This document shows positions 43,479 through 54,414 of a DNA stretch of 64,000 bases, piece by piece; positions within the stretch are counted from its first letter, which is position 1, and each line of letters opens with the position of its first letter. The DNA comes from Aphanomyces cochlioides (lineage: Eukaryota; Oomycota; Saprolegniomycetes; Saprolegniales; Verrucalvaceae). The notes beneath the pieces were generated by a model, which was not told the DNA's origin, searched no databases, and saw nothing but the letters and a program-made list of their open reading frames with translations. The stretch is from positions 496,001 through 560,000 of the forward strand of contig JAHQRK010000014.1 in assembly GCA_019828595.1 (NCBI GenBank). Reading direction: 5' to 3'. The translations under genes were made by a program, and so were the position numbers.

Positions 43479-44471
43479 ATGACTACCGAAGCGCAGACGC
43501 GTTCGACTGCACATGAGGATATTCAGACGACTCCAACGACTCATGCGTCAACTTCCATGTTTCGCATGGTGGCACAAGTTATTCTTAAAGAGACGGAAAG
43601 CGGAAGAGACAATAAAGGACACGCCTTTGCGCCGCAAGTTTTTGAAGGCGCAAGCATTTCCATGATCAAGGAGCGAATTTGGGACTTTATATTGATGCAC
43701 TTACAACCATTAGCCACGTACACTGGCCTCCCTAAAGTTTGGAGTGTCTCGTCGACACCACCAACAATCTCGGACATCGACAAGTACGTCGTGTTCAAAT
43801 TCAATAAGCAAATTGTCACCGATGAAGAAAAGCTCAAGAAGCGTGTGGTGAAAAACAAGAACGAGACCTTCACCGTCATCATTTACAAGTGGGGAAGTAG
43901 CATCAAATCGTCCACTGACTTGCTGGAGTTCAAAACAGCATGCATTGACCCTGTCAGTGTCGACCGCGCTGGCGCCGCCGACGAAAATCAGCAACACGTA
44001 CTTGTTCAACAACTGAAAGATCAATGGGGAGAACGTTATCAAGCACACGAACCAGTATGGCGAATGTGGGCCAGCATGATATATTCAAAGCGCGCACAGT
44101 TCAACGTTCCACAAGAAATTAAACGTCCCCCGCCACGAGATTTGCTCCATTTATTTACACCCACAGCAACTCGGCTACAGGGACACATAAACAATCTTGA
44201 AGAAACAACAAACATGGGCATTGATGTCGTGCGTTCTTACTTGGAGGAACACCAAAAACTGAGATTATTTTTGAAGACTACAATGGAGTCATTAGAAGCG
44301 CACATGGATGCAATGAAGGAAGTACTGGATACAAAGTTGCGCTGTTTTGAGTCATTTGCGAGGAGTGCTCCGTGCCAACACGATCCAAACTCTGCCTTAT
44401 TGAACGTGATTCCAAATGTCCATGACATTGACCATGCATACCAACTTGACACGGACGATGATATGACTTAG
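43479..44471 (+). CDS. Transposon accessory protein, orfA of element 2
   Basis: ATG at 43479 (MTTEAQTRSTAHEDIQ), about 330 aa. It is homologous to 2864-3970. Shared landmarks in order: VWSVS..PT (element 1: VWSIS..PT), NETFTVIIYKWG (RETFLLSVFKYG), DLLEFKTACIDP (DLMEFEAQCLRP), DRAGAADE (DDAGAASE), WRMWASMI (WRLWAVAI), and near the end VIPNVHDIDH (AIPRQTDVDH). The last third is helical and probably coiled-coil. The N-terminus is Thr-rich rather than Ser/Gln-rich. There is no known domain. It keeps an intact frame despite wide divergence from its element-1 relative, which implies purifying selection within the transposon. Confidence 0.8.
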   Translation: MTTEAQTRSTAHEDIQTTPTTHASTSMFRMVAQVILKETESGRDNKGHAFAPQVFEGASISMIKERIWDFILMHLQPLATYTGLPKVWSVSSTPPTISDIDKYVVFKFNKQIVTDEEKLKKRVVKNKNETFTVIIYKWGSSIKSSTDLLEFKTACIDPVSVDRAGAADENQQHVLVQQLKDQWGERYQAHEPVWRMWASMIYSKRAQFNVPQEIKRPPPRDLLHLFTPTATRLQGHINNLEETTNMGIDVVRSYLEEHQKLRLFLKTTMESLEAHMDAMKEVLDTKLRCFESFARSAPCQHDPNSALLNVIPNVHDIDHAYQLDTDDDMT

Positions 44472-44536
44472 AGCAACATTAAAACGATCATTAAACTATG
44501 CAAGCTTTCATCTTCCACATGACGACTAGATTTGTT

Positions 44537-45640
44537 TTAGTCTTCTCGCTCGACAAATTCGAGAAGCTCGTCGATGTTTTCGTCGTTCGCACCACAGTTT
44601 TGGTTCGCAAATACACTTGAAATCTTCACCTTTCCAATTCCCATCCCTTTTGTAGGATCAAAGGTGCCACCAATATTCCAGCCGCAATGCTTGTAAATCT
44701 TGGACATGTCAAAACCATTGTATCGCATCATGGTTTTCATGACGAACAGCAACAAGTTCGGCGTCTTCGACTCCAAATAATATCGAGCCATATCTCTCTT
44801 CATCAAGCCAAACAAATATTCCAACGGATTAAAGAATGGGCAGTACGCCGGTAGGAAGATGGGAACAATGCCAATGGACCTCAGGAAGTAGACAACATCC
44901 GGGTGACAATGAATTCGTGCACCGTCCAATATCCAAAGAGAATCATGTCCAGGATACATTTGGCACATTCGACTCTGCAGTTGACAGCACTTGACAAACT
45001 CCGCACGATCGAAGGTTCCTTCTGTATCATACACACCTTCCAATCCATTGACACCAGCCCAACATAATAGTGAGACCCGTGGTTGACGATTGTATTCTCC
45101 ACGGTAAACGAGTTTTCTCCCCTTCATTGCGTAGCCCCGACGTCGAAGCATGCCTTTGTTGTCAAAGCTGGCTTCGTCCAGGAACAGAACGTTCATATGG
45201 CACCAATCGATTGACCCAAGCTCCTGGACGAAACGGAGTACATCGCTTTCCTTGACGTGTATTGCCCGACGTTCAAGGACTTTCCACGTCAATCCGTGAT
45301 TGTGCATTGTTCGCCACACTGTGGAAATTGTAGTTTTTTGTCCAAATTCTTGTTCGAACGCATACTTCACTTCATCCAGAAATGACAAAGGCTTGCGTTC
45401 CACGAACTGAATCAACCAACGCCGCTGTGCTTCAGAATACGCGGATTGCTGCTCGGTGACTTTGCGTTCGTAGAAACCATATTCTTTGTATCGTTTAATC
45501 CAATTGGTAATTGTCTTAGCGTCTTTGTGGAATAAGCTGGCAAGTTCTCTCTTCGACACGTTCTTGTAGTAATACATATACAGGGCATGAAGTACTGTGT
45601 TAGGAGCAGCATGCTCGTGGCAAACAACATCGACGATCAT
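44537..45640 (-). CDS. DD34E transposase of element 2
   Basis: 367 aa, ATG at 45640. HTH region (SKRELASLFHKDAKTITNW), then the catalytic core FLDEASFDNKGMLRRRG, LWILDGARIHCHP and IFLPAYCPFFNPLE, with 34 residues between the second Asp and the Glu. It is clearly related to the element 1 transposase, including the unusual DNKGMLR and RAxHxK segments, but diverged over most positions. The frame is intact. A plant-type mariner has inserted a few bases beyond the right end. Confidence 0.9.
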   Translation of the reverse strand: MIVDVVCHEHAAPNTVLHALYMYYYKNVSKRELASLFHKDAKTITNWIKRYKEYGFYERKVTEQQSAYSEAQRRWLIQFVERKPLSFLDEVKYAFEQEFGQKTTISTVWRTMHNHGLTWKVLERRAIHVKESDVLRFVQELGSIDWCHMNVLFLDEASFDNKGMLRRRGYAMKGRKLVYRGEYNRQPRVSLLCWAGVNGLEGVYDTEGTFDRAEFVKCCQLQSRMCQMYPGHDSLWILDGARIHCHPDVVYFLRSIGIVPIFLPAYCPFFNPLEYLFGLMKRDMARYYLESKTPNLLLFVMKTMMRYNGFDMSKIYKHCGWNIGGTFDPTKGMGIGKVKISSVFANQNCGANDENIDELLEFVERED

Positions 45641-45799
45641 CGGTCTTCAGAGAGATTTGAAAATGCGATGCTTACCGGATTTCCGGATATATATAGTGAG
45701 ATAATCGATATTTTGTGTGTGTTAAAAATGGAATTTTCGTTGAAAACGACAATATCAAATTTCCAGTTTTTGACCCAAACGACAATACTAGTAATATAC

Positions 45800-47371
45800 T
45801 ACTCTGTCCCACGAGATATGTCGGTCGAAGTATTTTTCAGCCCGTAAAATTCAGAGAATGACTTTGTTCATAAATGATTGGTAGAAATGGAAAGTTCAAA
45901 GCAAGCTGATTCGATAGCATATAAAACCGTCGATAATTGCGCCAAACTCCACTGGTTTCGCGCGCTTGAAATTGTACTATTGAAATATGTATACTCACTT
46001 TTAATTCGCCATGAAGTGCCATCTGCAACCTCACGACAGGAAAGCCGTCTTTCTTGGACTCGTAGAGAGAGTCTCAAGAGGAGAGACATTGAAAAATGGA
46101 ATGAATGAGCTGGCGAAACAATACAATGTTTCAGTCAGGACAGTCGAACGTCTTTGGGCAAGAGGGAAGAATGGCCATGACTTCAAAACAAGGCGAGTGC
46201 GAAAGCGGTCTCCTGAACAGGTGGAAGCATTACAAGACAAAATAGCAAAGCTTCCTCCAGCTCAAAAGATGGACATTAGAACAATGGCAGCGACACTTGA
46301 CATGAGTCGTTCGACACTACATAGGTATTTTAAGAATGGAGAATTTGTTCGATCAAGCTCAACTCTAAAGCCCATGCTCTCCAACGACAACATGGAAGCT
46401 AGATTCGTTCATGCTCAATCATACGCCTCAACAGACGGGAGAACGGTGTGTTTTGATGCTCTGTATGACCATGTCTTTCTAGACGAAAAATGGTTCAGCC
46501 TGAAGAAGATAAAGTCGAAGTTTTACCTTGCACCATGGGAAGATATTCCACACGGCACTGCCAAAAACAAGAAGTTTATTCCTCGGATCATGTTCTTGGC
46601 AGCGGTTTACCGGCCACGCATGGCAAATGGAGTTTTCTACGATGGCAAGGTTGGAATTTGGCCCTTCTTGGAAGACGTACCTGCTGCTCGAACATCAAGA
46701 AATCGCGTTGCTGGTACCATTGAGAAGAAACCAGTGGGTGTGAATACGGCTTCATACAAGAAGATTCTGCTCGAAGACGTGCTTCCAAGAATCCATGAAT
46801 GCTTTCCGCCTGACGTGAGGACAATCATCTTGCAGCATGATAATGCCTCACCTCATCGAGTTGAGAAGGATCCCGAGATCGACAAAGCTTGTCGCACGAA
46901 CGACCGAGAGATTGTTTTTGGAAGCCAACCGCCCAACAGCCCAGATCTTAACATTCTGGATCTTGGTATCTTCAACGCAGTTCAAGCTCTACAACAAAAG
47001 TTGCCCGGCTCCACCCTCAACGATCTTACCGACAACGTCAAGACTGCCTTCACCCAACTCCCTTCCAAGACGTTGGACAATGTCTTCCTGACGATGCAGG
47101 CTGTCATGCACTCGATCGTGGAATGTGGGGGCGGAAACAAGTACAAGATGCCGCGTATTGGAAAAGAAGCAAAACGTCGGAAGGGTGAGCTTGGTGCGGC
47201 GTTGTCATGGGACGTTGAGCCATACATTTCAGCACTGATGTCTCACGTTCATATCTGAAGAGATCAATTTTGTCCAATGAAATTGTTTTGTATAGAATCA
47301 GCCAATCAAATTTTTAGAACGACATATCTCGTGGACAAAAGCTTTTGTTCCGACTGACATATCTCGTAGTA
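45800..47371 (+). mobile_element. Plant-type mariner-like element
   Basis: About 1.57 kb. The left end CTCTGTCCCACGAGATATGT resembles the CTCCCTCCGTCCC ends of plant mariner and Stowaway. The right end carries CGACTGACATATCTCGTAGT (complement of ACGAGATATGTCAGTCG), with a second ACGAGATATGTC copy just inside. TA lies at each edge. The right end lacks the first few bases present on the left, so it may be worn. It abuts the right end of element 2 (about 6 bp apart). Confidence 0.82.
46011..47258 (+). CDS. DD39D mariner-like transposase
   Basis: 415 aa, ATG at 46011. N-terminal HTH region (NGMNELAKQYNVSVRTVERLW) and a second one near residue 95 (TMAATLDMSRSTLHRYF). Catalytic motifs are VFLDEKWFSL, IILQHDNASPHR and QPPNSPDLNILDLGIFNAVQ. 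The NSPDLNxLDLG signature and 39-residue spacing to the final Asp place it with plant mariner-like elements rather than animal mariner (DD34D) or Tc1. The frame is intact over its full length, so it may be active. Confidence 0.92.
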   Translation: MKCHLQPHDRKAVFLGLVERVSRGETLKNGMNELAKQYNVSVRTVERLWARGKNGHDFKTRRVRKRSPEQVEALQDKIAKLPPAQKMDIRTMAATLDMSRSTLHRYFKNGEFVRSSSTLKPMLSNDNMEARFVHAQSYASTDGRTVCFDALYDHVFLDEKWFSLKKIKSKFYLAPWEDIPHGTAKNKKFIPRIMFLAAVYRPRMANGVFYDGKVGIWPFLEDVPAARTSRNRVAGTIEKKPVGVNTASYKKILLEDVLPRIHECFPPDVRTIILQHDNASPHRVEKDPEIDKACRTNDREIVFGSQPPNSPDLNILDLGIFNAVQALQQKLPGSTLNDLTDNVKTAFTQLPSKTLDNVFLTMQAVMHSIVECGGGNKYKMPRIGKEAKRRKGELGAALSWDVEPYISALMSHVHI

Positions 47372-48669
47372 CTTGATTAATAAATTTAATTTACTAAAGT
47401 CAGGACAAGAACATTAGATACCAACGTGGTTAGACACTTCGTTTGAGTGATATTGTTCCTCAATAATGGGGCAAATTGAAACGCAACGACTTTGCCTTGG
47501 GATCTTGCGTCGTGAGCATCTCCACCTTCTCTTGAGTTAGAGCATTGTCCTCTCAACGCGCTTGGGATATGCTACTCTCATCCTGCATGAATCCCTACAC
47601 AACATACTCAAGTGCCATCACTCAAAATCCAAAGTTCTCGTCCTCTAAAGGACTAAACCCAATCAATCAGCCATCTCCTTATTTACATGGCTTCATAGAT
47701 AGCTCTTCCCAAACACACACTTCGAAGTCAGTCTGCCAAGGCGTCTCTGTGTTAGAGATTACAAGATGCATTTCTCGTCACCACTGTAGTCGCCAGCGTG
47801 TGTCAATTCCCCTATCTTGTGGTCTGAAGCCTCATTTGTACTCGATTTGTTGGCTATCAATGAGTAGGATGAAGTTGAGGGCGTCGTGTGGCTGTTCAGA
47901 CACTTGAGTTGATATGAAACTGCTGAAACTGGTTTTGACGGTTTCATCATCAAAAACACTGAAAATTTCGCAAAATATTCGACTTTTTCAACAGTCGACG
48001 AGTTCGCGGGTCGTCATTTGCGAAATCACTTGGCCGCGCTCAGACCTCGAGATAGGATGTTCACTTCGTTGACACTAGCACAGTTCAAAGACAACCAAGC
48101 TAAGGTCAACTTGAAGGCCAAGGTTGCCAAGACTCTCCGTGGTGTGAAATTGCAGGCGGGCACGCTAACTCCTGACGACAACAACCTGCATGATCCAACA
48201 GATTTTCCAGGAAACCACGACGAAAACAATAGACACGACTTCGTGTGGCGTCATGCAAGCCTATGAAAGTCATATCCATGTCAAGCTCGTCCTGTGTCCC
48301 ATTAGTGTCAGTGTATCATCGTATTCATTGCTGGTCCCTACGCAGCTCAAGCCAGATCCACCGTAACTGGACCTAATACAGCCCGCCAGTTGGGGTTTTC
48401 ACTGCACTTCCGTGCTCGTTGGGATCGCAGCAAAGCCGTTGAAGCGTCAAACTTCGGGGTAGAGAGTGGCGGCAATGACATGGATTACGACCAACACAGT
48501 GGTTGCAATCACAACTTTTCTCGACCAGTGGCTCTGATTGACAGCGGTCAAAGTTCCACCCACAACGATCCTATACGACTGTCGCCCAACGCGCTAGTTC
48601 CATTGATGCGATGATCTTTAGGAGGTCTCCACCGTTCGAGAGCAAGAAGAAGCGTGGGAAAATGAGTTG
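47372..48669. other. Intergenic 1.3 kb, possible gene remnant
   Basis: No complete gene seen. On the minus strand 47466-47540 encodes a protein-like end (LTQEKVEMLTTQDPKAKSL) closed by TGA, which may be a stray 3' exon. Other short frames lack motifs. Extra 3' exons of the 5-phosphatase could lie here but none was supported. Confidence 0.4.
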
Positions 48670-51422
48670 TCAATTGATCAGCGGTCTTACTTGGCTACCA
48701 GATGGCCATAGAATGTTTAGAGCGCGCCAGTCGTGAGGAAATGGGAGATCAAGCGCTCCATCACTTCTATCTTTGGTGTTGGGCTTTGAGTCACGCCATA
48801 GCCTAGCAAACATCGTCCAAAGACATGCGCTACCACGATGACACTTAGATTCATCAAGGGGAACGAGGAAGGACGTACCCAACTTGGACGAGTTCAATTG
48901 ATTTCTCGCCGTGTGCAGGAGGACTTCACGTAGAAACGACACAATGTAGATAAAGACATTGTAATGCACAGTCGAGAGACTGTCAATGATTGTTCGCGCC
49001 GAACAATCGGGACCAATGGCGCTTTCTGGCACGATGCTTTCGCGTAGACTCTGCAGCCAGTGAACCAGTAAAGCCGCCATCGATTGGGGTCTACCGCCAC
49101 CGCAGATCATTGTGAGTTCACAAAATTATTGTCTACCTGTGAATTGGAAACGGCGCGCCAGTATCCAGAGCTTCCCTGAGGGCTGGCGCTTCCGACTAAA
49201 GCTCCATCAATCACGTTGGTCAAGCCAGCTTGGTTACCTCGTCTGTATCGAGGAAGATGTTTGGAGCGCTAAGGCCTTGGTTGTAAAGCGCATCGACCAT
49301 GCGCCAGAGTTCTTTGGGAATCTTTTGGGAGACTGCTGCTTCGCGTGGAACTGGCGTTTGGTTTCGGACGGGCTCAGTCTGCACGACAAGTTGCTCCAGC
49401 GAGCAGCCAAAGCATGATCTACATCGTCGTCTCGGTGAAATTTTTACCCAGACGCAGAAACGTACGGCAAGTAATCGCCCGAGACAACGAGGAATTGATC
49501 GCCGCCGTTGGCGATGCGGAGGATCATCGTTTCATCGAGAGTGTCTTGGCCACTAGAGAGAGCATGGACGGCATCCATGTTGACTTGAACCGTCAACTTG
49601 AGCTCAAATTTCTCCTTGGGTGCAATCATGCCATAGGTGGGTGAGATGGTCAGCCACGGCTATGCCATCGCCGTCAAACTTTCAAGCGCATTGAGAGGGA
49701 CTAACTACCTTGGTGATAGGTGCGTCTTGTAATTTCGGCGCGAGTTTGAAATGCGCAACGACGAGACCAGTGTTTTCAATCCAGAATGACTTCGTCTGTG
49801 GAATCATGTAGCTCACGGCGTCAAAATGGAGCAAATTGTTGTCCGAGATTGAAATCTACAGTAGTCAATGCATCACAATCGTCAAAGATTTTCTTCGTCG
49901 TGCCTTGGGTCGATTGTCCGATTCCCATTTATCCAATTCTCGATTTATTTCTCGCTGTACAACTTCCTTCTTCTCCTCTACTTCGTAGTTCACCTGCGTG
50001 AAATTTCAGCGCCATCATGAAAGGTTTTACGAGAGGTACCTTGATACGAAATTGAGCGGCGACGGGTTTATGATCCGACATGTCTAGTTCCATCGCTGCG
50101 CCGTAATGACGAAGATCGACCGTCTCGGGCTGCTTCGCTTTCCACAAGATGCGATCACACCTAAGGATTCAACAAAAAAGTCGAGGCATTGCTCAGGGAA
50201 TTAGCAACGGACCAAGCGGGAGCTCGGATCTTTTTCTCGGGTCGGCGGTCGTAGAACGAAGTGCCGGCTTGGAACTTGTACGTCGGCAAGAAATGTATTT
50301 TGCCTTCTTCAAATCCCTGGAAGACGTTGCCCTTGTCGCGCTCTTGATTTAACTAATCCATAGCAAATCAAGCCATGAGTTGAATCGCTTCATCGTGGGG
50401 ACATACCTGGTCTCGAGCTAGTAAAACATCCAAGTTGCGCTTCTCGACGTGGGCAAAGCAGTCGTCGACGGTAAAAGAAGAGTCTTCCACGAGGCGGTAG
50501 TTGAGGTCTCCCAGCCAAAAGATAAAGTCATGGCTGTGGATTGTCAAAATGTGCGCCGACGGGTCGGGATATCTAACACCGAAATCATACGGACGAAACA
50601 AAGCATTGCAACAGACCCGAGGGGATTCATTTCGTCATAGACTGCGTCGCGGAACTCAATTTTTGTCATGATATTGGCGAAATCCGAATTCCGGCCCATC
50701 ACATTGTGTGTATGCGCTGCCAAATGCGAGCACACAAAGCAAATCGTGCTGTCGTACAATTTCATGCGAATCGCTACGCCGCCTTTGTTTCCCTAGCGCA
50801 AGGAGTCAATAGACTTCTTGGTCAATTTTAAAATACGTACCATCATGCCCATAATACCGACACCTGCGGTGGACCCAAGAACGTCCGAGACAAATGGAAG
50901 ATGGACGCGCTTGACAAAGACAAGAAGCAGAATGCCCACGAGGTGTTTGTTCATGATGACATCATACGCTTGATCTGACACATAAGAGTTCAGCGCCGTG
51001 AGGAAGGACTCTTCCCACTGAGAACTTCGTGGGCCGGACATGTTGTTCACGACGACATTGACTGCATTTAAATCGACGATTTCTTGAAATCCCACGGCGA
51101 CCACATCTGGCGCGGTTTTGTCCTCTTGGTTGACACGAAGCCAATATAGCAGCTTCGCACATTCCGCGACAGACACAGGCTTTTTAGCATTCACGTTGAA
51201 CGTTCCCGTCCAGAGATTCAAGTCTTTGACTTCTGTAAACTCGCTCGCTCGCAAATGCAGCTTCTGTGCCATGCAATCTTCGCGGATTTGACTGAGCACG
51301 ACAGGATGATTAAAGCGAACGTTGGTTTGGTTTTGAGAAGGCTGTGGTGGGGCTGGCGGTGGGACAGCAGTGGACGGAGAGGACAGCCCCATCGTCGACG
51401 AGAGGCGGGCGAAGTCCATCAT
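48670..51422 (-). CDS. OCRL/INPP5B-like inositol polyphosphate 5-phosphatase
   Basis: The minus-strand ATG at 51422 starts a Pro-rich leader. The 5-phosphatase domain shows NLWTGTFNVNAKKP, DVVAVGFQEIVDLNA, FVCSHLAAHTHNVMGRNSDF, HDFIFWLGDLNYRL, the PAWCDRILW site (about 50160) and MSDHKPVAAQF. An ASH-like beta domain follows (LTISPTYGMIAPKEKFELKL), then a RhoGAP-like helical domain (MAALLVHWLQSLRESIVP, NVFIYIVSFLREVLLHTA), closing at 48670. This order matches type II enzymes (OCRL, INPP5B) that remove the 5-phosphate of PI(4,5)P2 on endosomes, Golgi and ciliary base. Exons are separated by short introns that I only partly placed; the 3' end is less certain. Confidence 0.85.
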
Positions 51423-51545
51423 CTTAAAGATTTCTTAGATCGTTTCACAATGTGGACGTTTATAAAAATATGACCTTTCAACTTGATATTTGTATACGAG
51501 CATCATATTATTTACGAAACCGTCGATTTCCATCAAGAGACCATC

Positions 51546-52359
51546 ATGGCAGCCGTCCCCGTGACCCAAGATGTCCTGGGCGATGTCTATGAGCCGGCGG
51601 AAGACACGTACTTGTTTCTCGATGCATTGCAAGATGAGACAGACTTTCTAGCGGCTTTACACCCCCAGATCATGCTGGAGCTTGGCCCTGGCTCGGGCGT
51701 CGTCGGAGTGTTCACGGCCAACCAGCTCAAAAGCGCGGGAATTCACGACACACTCTTGTTTGCGGTCGACATCAATGACCAAGCGACAATGTGCACGAAG
51801 AATACAGCGAGGTTGAATGACATTGCGAATATCGAAATTGTACGGATGGATTTGGTCACGCAAATGCGCTTGAATGGACAAGTCGACATCCTCCTCTTCA
51901 ATCCACCCTACGTCCCCACACCGTCCGAAGAAGTCGGCTCCACGTATATATTCTCCATGATATTGCAGTCATCATATATATTCGTAGGGGAATTGAAGCT
52001 GCATGGGCTGGAGGTCTTCATGGCCGCGAAGTGATTGACCGAGTTCTGCCTTTGGTCCAGGTTTTCAAAATAAAACATCTCTTGTTCGTGACGCAAATGC
52101 CAAATGCTAGGATCTATTGTCTCCCAACGGCGTGTTCTACATGGTAATCGTCGCTGAGAATAGACCCAAGGACATTGCGCGGATCATGGCAGCAAGGGGC
52201 TTCCAAATGGAGGTAATGTCACCTTCATCCACTGTTCCATTGTAATTTCGTCGTGTTTAGACCATTCGATCTCGCCAAGCTTTCAACGAGCGTCTCTCCA
52301 TCGTCAAAATCACCAGGAAAAGGTCCACAGAGTCGTTAGAGGCCGAGACATTGCGATAG
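51546..52359 (+). CDS. N6AMT1: HemK2 protein methyltransferase
   Basis: ATG at 51546. SAM-binding motif LELGPGSGVVGVF, acidic loop AVDINDQA, and the catalytic NPPY in LLFNPPYVPTPSEEVGS. Three introns of about 44-50 nt lead to GIEAAWAGGLHGREVIDRVL, LSPNGVFYMV and SRQAFNERLSIVKI. These match HemK2/N6AMT1, which with a TRM112 partner methylates the Gln of the GGQ loop of release factor eRF1. The complete domain is present. It is divergent from the 5-phosphatase with 123 bp between starts. Confidence 0.9.
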
Positions 52360-53595
52360 AAATGTCGTTGCGAATACCCAATAGGGATTTGATTGAGCTT
52401 CCGAGCAGGGTCTTATGAGCCGCGCTTGTCTTTCTAGAAGCGACTCAAAAGGCAACACTCAGCATATCGAGCAACATTACTCAAGCTAGATTGCGCATGG
52501 GATAAGTTGTTCATGCTCAAGTTGCCGCTCTCTTCGCCATTACCCAGGAATGCAATGCGTGAACAAGCTGTCTCGGAACCAAATTGCGCACAAGAAGGCG
52601 TAACCAACTTCCGCAAGCGCGAGAGCTCACGAAGACTGAACACCTCGAAGTGGCGCGCGATTTAGCAATCTTGTACTCCGTGAAGAGCCATCACGTCGTA
52701 TTTTTCGTCGAGTGGGCTCATTCTTTTCTTGAACTCATCATCAAGCGCTTGTTGGCATCGTTTGGCCACGCCGTTGGAGAGGCACCTTCCTGCTGCTCAG
52801 TTCATTTTCCTCGTTCTTGACTTGACCATTCCGTTGGTTGCAGCAACATGCATATTTGGTCTGACACGGCACGCCACGCGCAATATTCGTGTCGTCGTTT
52901 GCGGCCGTGCCAATGCTTAAGAGCAGGCAGTCAAGTTCTTCATGTTGGTGGGTTTCGTTGATATTTGAAGATTCTTGAGGACGGAAGGAGCGACTGACGT
53001 CAGTCTGTGGCGGGTCGTGGCCGCACGGCTTGCACGACAAGCGTGCACATCGTTTTGACGAGTGCATTTCATAATATGAAATGCACTTGCATTGTACAGT
53101 CGTCTGATTTGGCCATGGGCCCCACCATTTCAAACGCCCCATGGGTGCTGCTCACTGGCTGCCACGGCGTCCGTACATGCGATCACACAACTCGAAAACA
53201 ACCAGCGACAAGTCGCTCAGATCCGAGTCAAGGATTGCACGCTCGCCAGTGTGTGTCGCTCCTCGAAGCGAAATTGAAGCAGCTATCTTCTCAATCTGTC
53301 ACTTTGACATGAGGTTAGGCAGGCTGAACAACTAGACTGTCATTTCTTCAGCAGGGAGCGCTGGTTTGTGCGCTTAACTCGCGTTCTTTGGCATTGATTC
53401 TTTGTCCGCTTGGACTCGGGTTGTTGGTGGAGTTCTTCGTTGGATTTCGCATACAGAATTTGTTTACGTCGACATTAAAAATGCTTGAAAATTGATAAAA
53501 AGATGAAAATATTTTGATTTTTTTGTAATTTTGGAAATTATTTTTGTGTTTTTATTTCGTGACAATCTGGATCTTGAAGAAGCCAGTCGACGAAA
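52360..53595. other. Intergenic 1.2 kb, no supported gene
   Basis: Short frames occur on both strands, the longest 133 codons on minus (53142-52741), with no known motif and no consistent intron pattern. A perfect 12-bp inverted repeat lies at 53061-53087. An AT-rich stretch from 53480 to 53560 precedes the RING gene. Confidence 0.45.
53061..53087. repeat. Near-palindrome, 12-bp arms
   Basis: AGTGCATTTCAT and ATGAAATGCACT are exact complements around a 3-nt centre (AAT). It could be a protein-binding site or the core of a lost element. Confidence 0.75.
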
Positions 53596-54219
53596 ATGGA
53601 CGAAGGATGCAAGATGACGATGGAAGACTTGACGTGCGCAGTGTGCCTCGAACCACTCGCGTCGCCGATCACTCTCTATTGTGGCCACACATTCGATCGG
53701 TAAGCTTGCATATCGCCGCTCGTGAAAGCTCACCTCGCTGTTGTTTCTTCTAGAGAATGTCTTGTGCATATGGTCGCGAAATCGTGTCCGATGTGCCGCC
53801 AATGCGAAATCAAACCCGACGTGATTGTCCAGCCGAAAAATCAATTGGTATACAAGATTGTCTTGTCGATGTGGTCGAATGCGTCCGACGAGATCGCGCG
53901 ACGAGGAGCAGATCACGAACATGTACGGTTGAAACGTTTGGCGACTTTCGTGCAAACACCAAAGAAGTTGAGCGTCGTACGCGTTTTGTCAGTACAATGG
54001 GGCCGCATCGTGCTTGTTTTTCACTCGCTGTCATTCCCATGGAATGCTGTCTACGGGCCTGAAGGCATCCACGAAGACGAAGAGATTCCGTGCTGCACGC
54101 AATTCTGGAGCTCCATCGCGTGTACCGTTGTTGTAGCTTACTTCGTCGCAACGGTACGTTGAATTGCCGCGCTTTGCGTCTCACATGAACTCTAGATTTT
54201 CTCCCTTTGCATTCCATGA
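53596..54219 (+). CDS. RING-finger protein with C-terminal membrane helix
   Basis: ATG at 53596. Residues about 14-52 form a C3HC4 RING (CAVCLEPLASPITLYCGHTF, then CLVHMVAKSCPMCR) across a 54-nt intron. A basic middle follows, then an acidic stretch (GIHEDEEIPCC). After a second intron (about 54154-54195) the protein ends with a single hydrophobic helix (SSIACTVVVAYFVATIFSL) just before the stop. By family expectation it is an E3 ubiquitin ligase, probably tail-anchored in an internal membrane. The target is unknown. About 185 aa in total, so only RING plus anchor. Confidence 0.82.
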
Positions 54220-54414
54220 TTCCTAGTCTATTTATGACCTTAAGCTAATCGAGTATTCCGTATCCATCCCGTCAAGTGAGCCTACTGCGATGTTCGCTGG
54301 AGGTCTTTCCCTGGAAATTTCGAAGTGCGGCATGACCTGGGCATACAAGACATGAACGGAGGCACAAAGGCAATGGGGAAAGCATGCGATTGTCTATTTG
54401 ACTTATGGATATGC

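Larger units (their letters stand above)
42497..45793. mobile_element. Element 2: second two-gene DD34E transposon
   Basis: About 3.3 kb between TA dinucleotides (42497-42498 and 45792-45793). The left end reads CTCCGGAGTATTGTCATTTT and the inverted right end CTAGTATTGTCGTTTGGGTC. They differ by a CCGG indel and further inside carry more copies of the ATTGTCRTTTTCAAC motif. Inside are orfA (43479-44471, +) and a transposase (44537-45640, -), tail to tail with 65 bp between stops. A MITE interrupts the 5' region of orfA. Ends are shorter and unlike those of element 1, although gene content is the same. Confidence 0.75.
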
